DNA of 64,000 nucleotides from Stercorarius parasiticus (lineage: Eukaryota > Chordata > Aves > Charadriiformes > Stercorariidae): NCBI GenBank assembly GCA_013396915.1, contig VWZL01000192.1:866792-930791 (forward strand). The letters are read 5' to 3'. The notes beneath the pieces are model-generated. The model searched no databases and was not told the origin of the DNA. It saw only the letters and a list, made by a program, of their open reading frames with translations. A program made the position numbers and the translations under genes. Below are positions 49,624 to 59,884 of this stretch, one piece after another. Position 1 is the stretch's first letter, and each line of letters begins with the position of its first letter.

Positions 49624-50142
49624 ATGACAGGAGAACAGTGGCCTGTGATATATACGATGGAGAAAAATCACATGAAAAGAACAGTAAAGCTGGATAGTAA
49701 TCTGTATGTCTACTTTAATGTCAATTCTACCTTGGGAAGGAGAGAATTATGCAGAAAATACAGAGACACTGTCATTACCAATGTAAAAAGCTCTTACCAA
49801 TGTATCAGCTGCGATAAGTTGTGCTCAGAAAGACCAAAATCATCAAACGTTGCTGCTATCAGGCACCCTACAGTCTGGTCCATTTCTATATGTGTAGTAT
49901 TTTCTGTCAGCATCAGTAGACTGCATTTTGAAGTGTGGATGCACTGTGAAATCACTATGCATTATGTTCATGGTTTTGGATACAGTACTTTTGAATTTTG
50001 TGACTCTTATGCTGCAGAATACTCCAGAATGACACTTTTCTGTGATGGAAATAGGAAAGCAAAAAGAGGTCTTTTTCACTGCATGGCTTTGGTCTTAAAA
50101 ACCTTTATGTTCAGGAGTGGGACAGTGCATTTGTTACTGTAG
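49624..50142 (+). other. Longest anonymous open frame (172 codons), doubtful as a gene
   Basis: The frame starts at a true ATG and encodes a peptide with about ten cysteines and a short hydrophobic stretch (SISICVVFSVSI) near residue 92. I recognise no domain, catalytic motif or signal peptide. No promoter, splice-site or polyadenylation arrangement stands out, and the codons show no obvious bias. In 64 kb of AT-rich DNA scanned in six frames, about one frame this long is expected by chance. I list it because it is the longest in the window, not because I believe it. Confidence 0.1.
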
Positions 50143-52483
50143 CCACTTCTTATTTTCTGGTGAGAACTTGGATGCAAAGAGAGTATTTAATTTCCTGTTA
50201 ATGTCAGTGGTCATTCTAACCATGTAAGAACGTGGCACTTCGTTTTTCATTGTAAATAGGACGAGACTGGGAAGACAGCAATTATAATAACTTCATTTTT
50301 AATATTTGATTTCTTACAAACCACAAAGCCTCCAAAAATAAAGCCCTTAACCCCTACATCTTTACTTTTCTTCTTTGGTTTCTGCCAGAAATGTTCATTT
50401 TTGTATCTCACTGGATTGGATCCACAGATTTCTTATTGAGTTCAGGACAGCAGGTAACAAGCTCATACAAGTAGAAATAGGTAGCATATAGGACTTCTGG
50501 GGCCAGTAAGATGCTGAACCTTTCTTTGCACATCTCAGCTTCCTTCTGTTAAGTAACAATTCAGTTCTGTTTGACAGGGTAAGAATTTTTATTGGTTTTG
50601 TTCATCACAGGCACTAAGGCACTGCACAATCACCACTTTGCCACTTTGCTAATTTCCCAAATCTAGTTCTGGTCATGCAGATGTCTGCATGGTGGATGTT
50701 CATGCAGAGATGAATTTGTTCATATGCAGTAGGTCTAAAATGAGTCAGGTTTATCTGTTTCAGACCCACCTTTGCTGACTGACCTCTTTATGTTCTGTTG
50801 TTCGCTGGATTTTTTCACATTATAGGGGGCCATTGTTAATAAACTACAAGCAGATCAGAGACAAGTGGCATTTAGTATATAGTATTTTCACATTAGGTCC
50901 TTCGGTTCATTGAAATACATATACAAGAACGTCATGGAAGAACAGATAGGCACATTTAACCATTCCTTTTGCAATTATGCCCATGCATAACTTAGCACCT
51001 TATGGCAAGGATTTCAGAGAAGACCTGGCAACTCAATGCTCAACCTCCCTGGGGGGGTCAATGAGAATTAGACTCCAAAATCCCCAAGGCACAGATGAAA
51101 AATTCAGTTCTATCCAACATATTTGCAACCTCAGATCTAACAAAGTGTTCAAGCTGGGATCCATACAGGTCTTTGGAGTCAGTAATTCCATGGAAATTAA
51201 TGGAAACTAGCTGTCTAAATGCCTCACGCTTTTTGGCTGTACGAAAGTATAGCTTTCAGCTTGTTGGGTTCTCATTGACCCTGATAGACTTTAGTTTTGT
51301 CCTTATAGCTGGGCAAATGGTTACATTCTTTGCCCCAGATCAGTATTTTTTCTGTCCATCGCTTTTAATTGCTTTTGAATTGTTCCCTGCCAGTTATCTC
51401 TATCCCTAATTCAAATACGGGTTGAAAGATATTTATAAAGAACTCCATCCATCATCAGAAAGACAGTTTCTAAGGGTAAGTCCACATGGTTTGCTGTGAT
51501 ACAGACCTAGTAACTGGCTTTTCAACCTGCAATAAATATTCTTTTCCCTGTCCTCTTCCGTTTGCTCCATAATTAACACGAGGGAGACACAGATTTAACT
51601 ATCTGACAGATATTTATTTAAAATACCTTCTGCTGCATATATTAACATTTCTGTATCTATTTTTTTAAAGCAGCTTTGAGTTCTGCAGTAAAATCAGATC
51701 CAGAGTTTGGTTATGTTAATAGCCTTGCATGGCTGTGGTATAGATCAATTTGGAAAAAGCGATGAATCAGTCATCTGCAATATAATTGCATGTGTTTACA
51801 CTGTAGAAATGTTTTTAGCATAAAAACACAATAGAAACATATGACTCACATCAACATCACTTAAGCTGGATAAATTGTGAAAGGAAGTTTGGTGGAAAGG
51901 AGGATTTAATGCTCTCCACATACATGTACTGATAGCATATATTTATGCATTAACTAAATCTTTCTCCTGAGCCACTGCAAAAAGGTAGAACTGCAAATAA
52001 CTGCTACCTATTCACCCCCCTGGTTAGTGAATACAGTTGTGCCGCTCAAAAAAAAGACCTAGGTGTCTGTGCATGAGGTTAGTTTTATTGCCAGCTCTGG
52101 CTATCTATCTAATGCATCTGTCTACTAAAAGCCCAGAAACCAGGTGACAGAACAGGATTTCCAGTCTCCTTTCCCTTCCCTTCCCAATTGACACTACACC
52201 TTACAACTAGTGGTGAGGACACCCAGCAAAGGTACTGGATGCAAATACAGCATGAACTTCATCACTGAGATTTTGGAAGTCAGCTAGGGGAAACCACCAC
52301 AACACTACTATTAACATCAAAGATTTTGCAGTAATAGTCCCCAGGCAGCTCTGACCGCCTTGAGCTGTGGCTGGTCGAGCAATCTGGGGTGCAGAAACCC
52401 TGCAGGGACAGCCACTGAAGTTGGCACTCATTGCACTCTCAGAGCTAGGAAATAAGGCAAATGTGTAAGTATTTGTGTAAGCA
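50143..52483. other. AT-rich non-coding stretch
   Basis: No gene or repeat family recognised. Open frames of 77 and 104 codons overlap in two frames at 50977-51409 without recognisable motifs. ACCTAGGTGTCTGTGC (52058) is a lone word of the TTAGGTGCC-like type. Confidence 0.6.
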
Positions 52484-52845
52484 TCCTGTATTTGTGCTTG
52501 GAATTGCATTGACCCAGGTGCAGGACCTTGCACTTGGCCTGGTTGAACTTCATGAGGTTCACACAGGCCCACCTCTCAAGCCTGTCCAGGTCCCTCTGGA
52601 TGGCATCCCTTCCCTCCAGAATGTCTACCGCGCCACACAGCTTGGTGTCATTGTCAAACTTGCTGAGAGTGCACTCAATCCCTCTGCCCATGTCACCGAC
52701 AAAGATGTTAAACAGCACTGTCCTGGTACCGACCCCTGAGGAACACCACTCGTCACTGGTTTCCACTTGGACATTGAGCTGTTCACTGCAACCGCTTGAA
52801 TGTGGCCATCTAGCCAGTTCCTTATCCAGGAATGGTATCAAGACA
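52484..52845 (-). mobile_element. Internal fragment of CR1 ORF2 (reverse transcriptase), minus strand
   Basis: The minus-strand frame within 52428-52916 encodes the palm region of the CR1 reverse transcriptase: [51 protein letters not shown] and FNQAKCKVLHLG, then KHKYR. In the family the catalytic box reads FADD; here it is FDND, so one of the two catalytic aspartates is replaced by asparagine. Just upstream, the GVPQGS-type region lies in another frame, which fits loss of one base before LFN. Unlike ordinary CR1 copies, this one lacks the 3' end, so it must have been cut down by deletion after insertion. It is dead. Confidence 0.93.
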
Positions 52846-55800
52846 ATGTCCCTATTCTTTATTTTATATCTGCCACACGGTGAATCTGTTAGTGTAGCTG
52901 TAGGAGCCAAAATCACTTTGAAACACAGATGAAACAGAGATAATCCAGGTTACTGATGTGTATGGATGCACAAAACCTAATCCTGCTGATCCCAATCATT
53001 TTGCTACTATTCGTAGTGTAGTTCACTGGAAACTCAGCAATGGGTTTTATCTGTCCTTCATGACAGTCTTCCTGAGCAAATGAGCCAGAAAGATGTCCTG
53101 GGTTAAATACTTCTTTTACCAGAAAAGTCTTTGTGTATTTCCACATATAGATGAAGATGCACCTAGAATAGAACAAGCTATTATAGACACGTTCTAATGC
53201 TATTTTCATCATAACAATATCTGTGCACTTTCATATCAAGCCTTAAGGTCCGTGATTAAGATCTGCAATTTATAGCCCAATTTCTCCCAGGGAAGAATCA
53301 AGTGTGAAATACGGTGCATTGTTTTGAGATGGTTTTATTTTGTTTGGGTTTTATTTTCAACATATATGCTGAGGTCTGACAAGATGAACACTGTTTTCAA
53401 AAATAGCAAAGTTGCAGATGGAGGAAATGATTTGTTTATGGCATTCTCTATCAAAGAAATGTCACAGATAGATGGGTTTTACTCAAACATTAGAGTTTGC
53501 AACCAGTTCTCTGATTTAGCTGGGTAATAAGTATACACTCAGGCAGCAAGACAGCTTGCTGTTGGCTACATATATCATGCTCAAAAGTACAGAGGAATCC
53601 CAACAAAGCCACTTGTAATTTGCACTCACTAAATTGGATACAGATCCACCTTTTTTTCCAACAGTAGCCTAGAAATAACAAAAGTTTTGGGAAAAATGCC
53701 TGGTTTTGGTTGAACGTTTCTTCTCGTTGGCTATCTGCCACCACAAACACAGAGGGAATATAATAACAGTCATTTGGAGTTCTATAAACCTTGTCATCTG
53801 AGGACCTCAGAATGCTTTCCAAGTGTTAATTAAATCCTCACAACATCCATGTGCCCATGCATAGCAGATTTCAGGTTGTTAGGCTCTCCCTGTGACCACA
53901 GGGGCTCACTAACACTATTGCTCTTAGGAGACTTCAGACCCTTTCACACCAGAGACACGAGTAGCGTCTCAGCTGCTGCGCTGCCAACCCAAACACTGGC
54001 ACTGTGATTTCCACGTAACTCTTTCAAAACTCTTTCTTTCAGAGAAACTGAACCCCAGGACTTTAATTAGAGTGGAGCTTTAAAACATGTTAACCTGTTT
54101 TTTGGGGATAATGCTTTATTAGCAGCTTCAGAGACAGCAGCTTAAAAAACCACTCGGGTCAGTACAGAAAGAAATCCTTCCTTAGTTCTGAAAAAGCACA
54201 CAATACCTCCCCATATTGCTGACTCCAAGCAATAAAAACCCATGAGTTCACTCCAAAAAGTTCTTTTAATAGTCTTTTTGTCTGCAGGCTTTTTGCTCCC
54301 TGCCCAGTTCTTGAGACTTTGGAGTTTTAAAGTTTTTTGGGGTGGAAAAAGTTTTTTCCCACAACCATAAAGACATGAAAACAGATATTTTTCCCAAGTC
54401 ACATGAGTCATTAAGCTAGAAAAAAATCAAATACTGCAAGACCAGATATAAAACCATGAGAGTTAGCAGTGTTGTTTGTTTACCTCTTTAACATGGCATT
54501 ATTTCCTCTAATAGTCAATTCTGAAAAGACACTCAATCTCAGACCCTGTGCGGAAAGAGCTCTTTCTCTCTTATTGCACTCTAATAGCCATCTTGCAATA
54601 TGTCTCTGAATATATCTGGCGTGATGATCTGAAACAAAATTCCATCTGAATGCTGTTTTAATTTTTTTCCCCTTCTATGCATATTTGTTTAATCTAGTGA
54701 GTGCTTGTAAATAAATCCTGCACTAAGCTCTATAGAGAGGCAAGAGTGAGGACGTGCTACAGCACACACGGAGCTTTGCCTTATTATGTCCTGTCAGTGC
54801 AGTTTGCATTCTCAGTTCTGATCATCCTGAATTCAAATCCCAGTAAGTCGCCCATGGAGACAAGTATCACATGCAGATAACAGTAAATATTCTCCAGGCA
54901 GCCTTTTAGAAGTGCTTCTTTACCTTGAAATATCAATGTACAGTGCTTTATATCACCAACAGTGCGCTCTGGAAGGCCATTAACTCCTGTCTACTTGGTG
55001 ATCACAGAGGAAACTACACAATGCTCTTAGTGACTACCATATAGCATAGATACACAAGAGGTAGCTTTCAAATGGATTGTTTGGATGCCATAACAGCCCC
55101 ACTGCAGTAACCTGAAGCTTGTTTGCCCTGCCAAGAGACCTCTTCAGGCCATATTGTAATGGTATTTCTTCTGTGTTCAGCAGAAGTCTGTGCAAACTAA
55201 AAGTGGTCTGAAATGGTTAGCTAGTCCACTTTGTAACTCGAGACATATCTCATAACAAACTAGATTTCCAGAAATTGCTTCCTCTGACATTGTTATGCTG
55301 AGTGTACTTCAACAGTGCTACATACAGCACCTTTCTTTGTTAACAATTAAACATAAATCACTAAAAATTGTATTGTCCAGAAGCAAATGTTACTGTCTTT
55401 GTATTGTCTCTTGGTGATTGGCATGAAAGTTATGTAAGTCTCACTGGGTAACAAAATATAATACCTAAATGTCTTGATTTGTTTTCAATTCATGTCATGC
55501 TGTGTTTTTAATCATGGCAAGGTCTTCCAAACTGTCTTAGATAAAGTTGTAAAAAATTTTAGTTGGGAATTTTTTCCCAGGGAAGTTTTATTTGGAAATG
55601 AGATGCAAACTATGCTCCCGTTCCATGTGTCTGTTACACCACATCTAACGCAATATTTGAGAGCCTCCCAGCCCCATATGCAGTACTATTGCTAACTTTT
55701 TCTGTATTATTTGTGTTGAGCCTTCCTTCTGAATTAAAGGTGTACACAGTAGAATGCTTTGCGTGGGGATGTACAGAAAACATGATTTATGTGATATATT

Positions 55801-56359
55801 TGTTAGAGGACTCAAGTTCAAAGAAACACACACTGCACATGGAGTGCTTCTTGCTCCTGTGGGATTGTGATTCAGATATCAGACAATAACTGAAGCTCCA
55901 TCTACCAGCTCTGGCTTTTCAGAATTACTTCATCATTGGTAATCACAGTCTTTCTTTTAGCATATTATTTGTTGGTCACTCTCAAGTAATGTTCTTCAGA
56001 AAAACTAAGCAGCTCCTAATTTCTTCTCCTAAATCAGACCCAGACGTGCTTTCCATCATCCTTTTCCCTACCCTATTTCTGACAGGCCAAATGGTAAATC
56101 CTGCTTTTCCATGTCACTCTGCAGTGCTCTGACCTCACCCTTCCTCTTTCTGTTTCTCCTCCTGAATAGTCTTTAAGAGCTCCAAGACCCAGCTGCTGAA
56201 GACACCTACAATATTTCACACGTCGTTATTCTCCAGGAGCTATTTAATGCAAACACACTCTTCTAGGTACTTACAAATGTCAGCGTAAATTCGCCAAGCA
56301 GAAATTGTGTCAAAACAGTCTAGATGCCACCCACTGGAGTGGGAAGGTTTGGGGACAGA
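52846..56359. other. Non-coding stretch, no gene recognised
   Basis: No exon or RNA gene recognised. Around 53825-53850 the word TTAATTAAATCCTCACAACATCC matches the MIR-type 'ATTTAATCCTCACAAC' motif, suggesting another SINE fossil, but the flanks do not support it. Open frames up to 110 codons are anonymous. Confidence 0.55.
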
Positions 56360-56450
56360 GGGGAAGCAGTTGAAAGCAGATCATTTGACTTTTTAGTACA
56401 GTTTTTGACATTGCCTTATGTGATGTTCTCACAAGGAAAATTAGGAGAGG
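56360..56450 (+). mobile_element. Possible decayed CR1 reverse-transcriptase fragment
   Basis: TTGACTTTTTAGTACAGTTT followed by TTGACATTGCCTTATGTGATG, then TTCTCACAAGGAAAATTAGG, resembles the CR1 ORF2 region encoding 'FSKAFDTVSH.ILI.KL' at nucleotide level, with an insertion that breaks the frame. It lies on the same strand as, and about 330 bases before, the CR1 3' part at 56785, so both may belong to one old insertion. Confidence 0.4.
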
Positions 56451-56784
56451 GAAGGTGCAAAATCATTTGTGTAATTCATCAACAGCAGCTTGTTATCAAA
56501 TTAGAGGGAGCTATCAAGCAGAGTTTCCAGGGAGTTCAGCTCTGCTTTAGATTGTACTGAGAGTCTCCATTAAAACCTCAACAAGGGATTAAAGACTTGT
56601 GTTCACTAAAACTGCACATGACACAAATCCCAGAGGGACAGAAACCACTCTGAAGGACAATATAATAACCACAAAAATCTCAATTGCAGTTCTTTGGCCA
56701 GTTTTAGATCTTCTGGAAAGATCCCAAAAGATAGTGATGGTAATGTCTAAATTTATTAGGCTTTATTTAACCTAAAGCCAAGAA

Positions 56785-57012
56785 TTCTAAAGGGGATATG
56801 ATAAGTTTCAAAGATATGAAAGGTTATCAGAAGTAGAAGCTGATGCAAAGGGCAGAACAAGGTATTGCAGGCTTACACTATGACAAAAGAAAGATTCAGA
56901 TTAGACATTAGAAGCAGTTTCTAACAATGAAGACAAGGAAGCTCTGGAATAGATTAAGAAGGAAGGCAGTAGAGCCCCCACCAGATTAGACAAGTATCTA
57001 CCAGAAATGGAT
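56785..57012 (+). mobile_element. Old CR1 LINE 3' coding part, plus strand
   Basis: AAAGGGGATATGATAAGTTT, AAGATATGAAAGGTTATC, GATTCAGATTAGACATTAGA, AGCAGTTTCTAACAATGAAG and TCTGGAATAGATTAAGAAGG follow the order of the CR1 ORF2 C-terminal coding region (GDMI..FKYMK, RFRLDIR, NFLTM, WNRLPRE). The frame is broken several times and divergence is high. It ends without its own 3' untranslated tip; instead the sequence passes into a CR1 tip in the opposite orientation (next entry). Confidence 0.72.
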
Positions 57013-57063
57013 CAGAGAATTGCCTAGGTTGGAAGGGATCTTTCGGATCATCTAGTCCAAGTG
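57013..57063 (-). mobile_element. CR1 3' tip, minus strand, abutting a plus-strand CR1
   Basis: CAGAGAATTGCCTAGGTTGG, AAGGGATCTTTCGGATCATC and TAGTCCAA form the reversed CR1 3' terminus. It directly follows the plus-strand CR1 body ending near 57012, giving a junction of opposite orientations. It is about 50 bases long with no coding part. Confidence 0.78.
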
Positions 57064-57171
57064 ATGTAAGGTGAAGCTGGTGCCAACTCAGAGAAAGACG
57101 TTTCCCACCCACTTTTACATTTCATTGTTTCCAGTACCGTAGAATTTGAGTGCCTAAAAAAACACTACCAC

Positions 57172-57277
57172 GTTTGTCCTCACAGCAAGCCCATTAGGTA
57201 GGGAAATAAATATTATTATTTAATTTTTAAAGTTAAATGAATGAAAAGAAATTAAATGTGCCTTTAGAAAAGGCACA
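57172..57277 (+). repeat. MIR-like SINE fossil with terminal hairpin
   Basis: GTTTGTCCTCACAGCAAGCC, CATTAGGTAGGGAAATAAAT and ATTATTATTTAATTTTTAAA follow the MIR core 'ATCCTCACAACAACCC.ATGAGGTAGGTA..ATTATTATCCCCATTTTA' in order. It is followed by a perfect 9-base inverted repeat, TGTGCCTTT (57257-57265) and AAAGGCACA (57269-57277), which is not part of MIR as I know it and may be coincidental. Confidence 0.5.
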
Positions 57278-57899
57278 ATGAAGCTGCTGAGGCTGAGATC
57301 CAAAAGGTACTCAGGAATCTCACGCCCATTGACATGTTGGTGAGCTACTTTAAGTCTTGATCAGTACTAGGAACTTACTTAAGGCTCTTCTGTTCATTAT
57401 AGAGTCTGAACTGCATCATTGTCCTTTGCTCCATTTTGTGTCCCAAGAGAAAAAAAGAGACAATTCTTTTTCTCCTAACCTGTCACAGGAGCATGCAGGC
57501 TAGAAACACTATGTATGAAATAATGGATCTAGTAGCTACAGTCTATAAACCAATATATAGGTCTCTTGGCAACTTTACAGTGCATTTCAACTTTGATCAC
57601 ATTTTAAAAGGTGGCACTTACCTGTATCGTGACTGCTCTCCTTTCAAAGTCTTGTTTCTCATGAAAAGTGGGATAAGATGTCTTTGAAGCTAGCAGCCAT
57701 CAGGATATTACATTAATGCTATATTGACTCAGCCCTTCATCCTTCCAAGGTGTATAAATTGAGCTGCTTGCAGCCAGATATGCGATGAGACTTTTCAAAG
57801 GAGGTATCTGTGTGCTTATCATCATCACTATTACTCCACGTGTCCCAGAAAGGCATCATTGTGGGACACAGTAAGTAAAGCACAGAAATGTGGGACTTG

Positions 57900-58010
57900 G
57901 GAGATCAGACTGATGTTCCTGTCATGACTTTGGACATGTACTTTACCCTTCCTGCGCCTCAGTTTCTGCTTTTATAAATTTAAATAATGATACTTTGCAG
58001 ACTACATGAA
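57900..58010 (-). repeat. MIR-like SINE fossil, minus strand
   Basis: TGTCATGACTTTGGACATGT, ACTTTACCCTTCCTGCGCCTCAG, TTTCTGCTTTTATAAATTT and AATAATGATACTTTGCAG follow the reversed MIR order 'GTGACCTTGGGCAAGTCACTTAACCTCTCTGTGCCTCAGTTTCC.CATCTGTAAAATGGG.ATAATAATA.TACCT'. The GCGCCTCAGTTTC word is the strongest marker. Confidence 0.6.
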
Positions 58011-58154
58011 TATCTGCAGAAGAAAAGCATTGCCTGGGAGACAGCTATTGCTATCATCTTTATCAGTTTTTTACTTGGGCAAAATATTTTCCACCCCTAA
58101 CTGCCAAGAGCTTGCAGCTTAGAACAGGTAAGATAGTAGAGGTAGGAAACAGAA

Positions 58155-58275
58155 AGCTCTATCCTCATTCTAGAGAAACAGGGACACTCAAATCAAGCAC
58201 ATTTCCTTTGGTCACAATGGAAATTTGTAGCTGAATCAGGGATCCAATTTGCAAGTCAGTGCCTTAAGCACGGGA
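58155..58275 (+). repeat. MIR-like SINE fossil, plus strand
   Basis: TATCCTCATTCTAGAGAAAC, AGGGACACTCAAATCAAGC, CTTTGGTCACAATGGAAATT, TGTAGCTGAATCAGGGATCC and AAGTCAGTGCCTTAAGCACG follow the MIR 3' order 'CCATTTTACAGA.GAAACTGAGGCAC...GGTCACACAG....TGGCAGAGCCAGGGAT...CAGTGCCTTAACCAC'. It faces the minus-strand copy about 150 bases away. Confidence 0.55.
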
Positions 58276-58918
58276 TTTTTCAGGTGTTCTCCCTGGACAT
58301 TAAAGATTTAGTGGGAGTTTTCATGAGAGAGTGGATTTGTGCCAAAATCCATGGCTAGGATTTTTCCCTTCCTCTCCAGTTATGCAGAAAACTGTTTGCT
58401 GATCGCTTGCTGGCCTGCCTGACACCCCAGAGGTGACTATATAGCAGTAAAGCTGCACAGATTGTAAATTATACAGATCTTTTCATCCTATGAAACAGCA
58501 ATCAAAATCTTACACAGTTTTTCCAGCTGTTTATTTCAACATAAAGCAACTCAGTACTTGCTGCAAGGTGCCAGCGGTTTGGAAAAGTCCCAGGGACAAA
58601 GCATGCTCATTCAGAGAAGAATGAACCAAACACTGAAAGTGGGTCAATGGACTGGGGCATAAATCCTCCCTGTTCGGCACAGCAGCTTCCTTTCATTGTC
58701 ACTCTCTGCACAGAGACCAATGGGCAAATCCAGCATAATGTAGTAATTGTGCACTTAACTGCTGTTACCACATTACACACCAGGCAATTCCTTTCCTCTT
58801 GATTACTCTTTCTTCTCACCATCCCTTTCTCTCTACCTCCCTTGTTTCTGAATTTCTTTTCTTCAACGTTTCATTCCCTGGTGCTATTCTCCCTTTGCAA
58901 CTTGGTGGTTTTCCTTAC
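58276..58918. other. Unique non-coding sequence
   Basis: No gene or repeat recognised. Pyrimidine-rich near 58795-58890, with CTTTTCTTCAACG-type words. Confidence 0.55.
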
Positions 58919-59202
58919 TACTGCCAAGCCCCATTCCATTCACCAAGACGATCAGTGTCTAAATTATATCGTTGATACAGATGCATCAATATAGCTCCTT
59001 CACTTCCACAGATTAAGCAAAGATTGTGGTGCTCAGACTCCTGATTCACTGTTTCAGGTATATCTGAAGTGCAACAGACTAAATATCCTATACTTGCTTT
59101 GTATGGAAGGCTATCTTTTTCTTCCAATGCTTGGGTGTTGGAGGCCATATAAACGTAATATGTCACTTGCGGATCTAGGCCAGGAACTTCAGGTGAGTTC
59201 AC
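58919..59202 (-). other. Candidate exon-like open frame, minus strand, unproven
   Basis: On the minus strand an open frame of 94 codons (stop at 58918-58920) is bounded upstream by GTGAGCACAG, a possible splice acceptor ending at 59203, and downstream by GTAAGG, a possible donor beginning at 58918 that overlaps the stop codon. The peptide has even composition and reads protein-like (VPGLDPQVTYYVYMASNTQ near the start, HNLCLICGSEGAILMHLYQR further on), but I recognise no family. The pyrimidine tract before the acceptor is weak. Chance frames of this length are common in the window; I rate a real exon as unlikely but worth testing. Confidence 0.15.
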
Positions 59203-59404
59203 CTGTGCTCACAAACCATTTTATGAATATTCTTACTAGAAGAATTAAATTTTTAATAACATTTCCTGTGCACCTAATCCATCAAAGGTTTTCTGTCCCA
59301 GCTCCCACAGCAGTCAAAGTCTAGCTACCCAGCGTAATCTGTTTCTACTATCCAAGAACCAATATTAAGAAATGACACCAGTGGCTTCCTGGGATGCATT
59401 AGGC

Positions 59405-59884
59405 AGAGGTCTGCCCAGCTCTGGGCTCCCCAGTACGAGACAGACATGGACGTGCTGGAGTGAGTCCAACAATGTGCCATGGAGATGATTAAGGGACTGG
59501 AACATGGAGAGGCTGAGAGAGGTGGGACTGTTCAGCCTGGAGAAGAGAGGGCTCAGGAGGACCTTATCAATGTGTATAAATACCTGCTGGTGGGCAGTAG
59601 AAAAAGGAATCCAAATTCTTCTCAGTGGTGCCCAGTGACAGGAGAAAAGGCAATGGGCACAAACAGGAAATTCTGTTTAAACATAAGAAAAACACTTTTT
59701 TACTATGTGGGTGGCTGAGTATTGAAACAGGCTACCCAGAGAGATTTTGGGGTCTCTGTCCTTGGTGATATTCAAAACCCAACTGGATAAGGCCCTGGGC
59801 AGCCAACCTTCTGTAGGTGATCTTGTTTTGAACAGGAAGGTTGAGCTAGGCGGTCTCCAGACATCCTGTGACTCTGTGATTCTG
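59405..59884 (+). mobile_element. CR1 LINE, 5'-truncated, plus strand
   Basis: Begins in the ORF2 C-terminal region (CCAGCTCTGGGCTCCCCAGT, then GACATGGACGTGCTGGAG) and runs to the 3' end, including GATGATTAAGGGACTGGAAC, AGCCTGGAGAAGAGAGGGCT, TTATCAATGTGTATAAATAC, CAGTGGTGCCCAGTGACAGG, AGAAAAACACTTTTTTACTA and CAGGCTACCCAGAGAGATTT. The untranslated tail ends in CTGTGACTCTGTGATTCTGC, carrying the CR1 octamers. Frames are broken in several places (the piece at 59479-59718 shows MIKGLEH and DLINVYKYL before slipping). It belongs to a different subfamily from the copies at 27.8 and 41.4 kb and looks older than 27.8. Confidence 0.94.

Noticed and set aside
52461..52932. Plus-strand open frames over the 52.5 kb region
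   Set aside because: They are shadows of the minus-strand CR1 reverse-transcriptase fragment.
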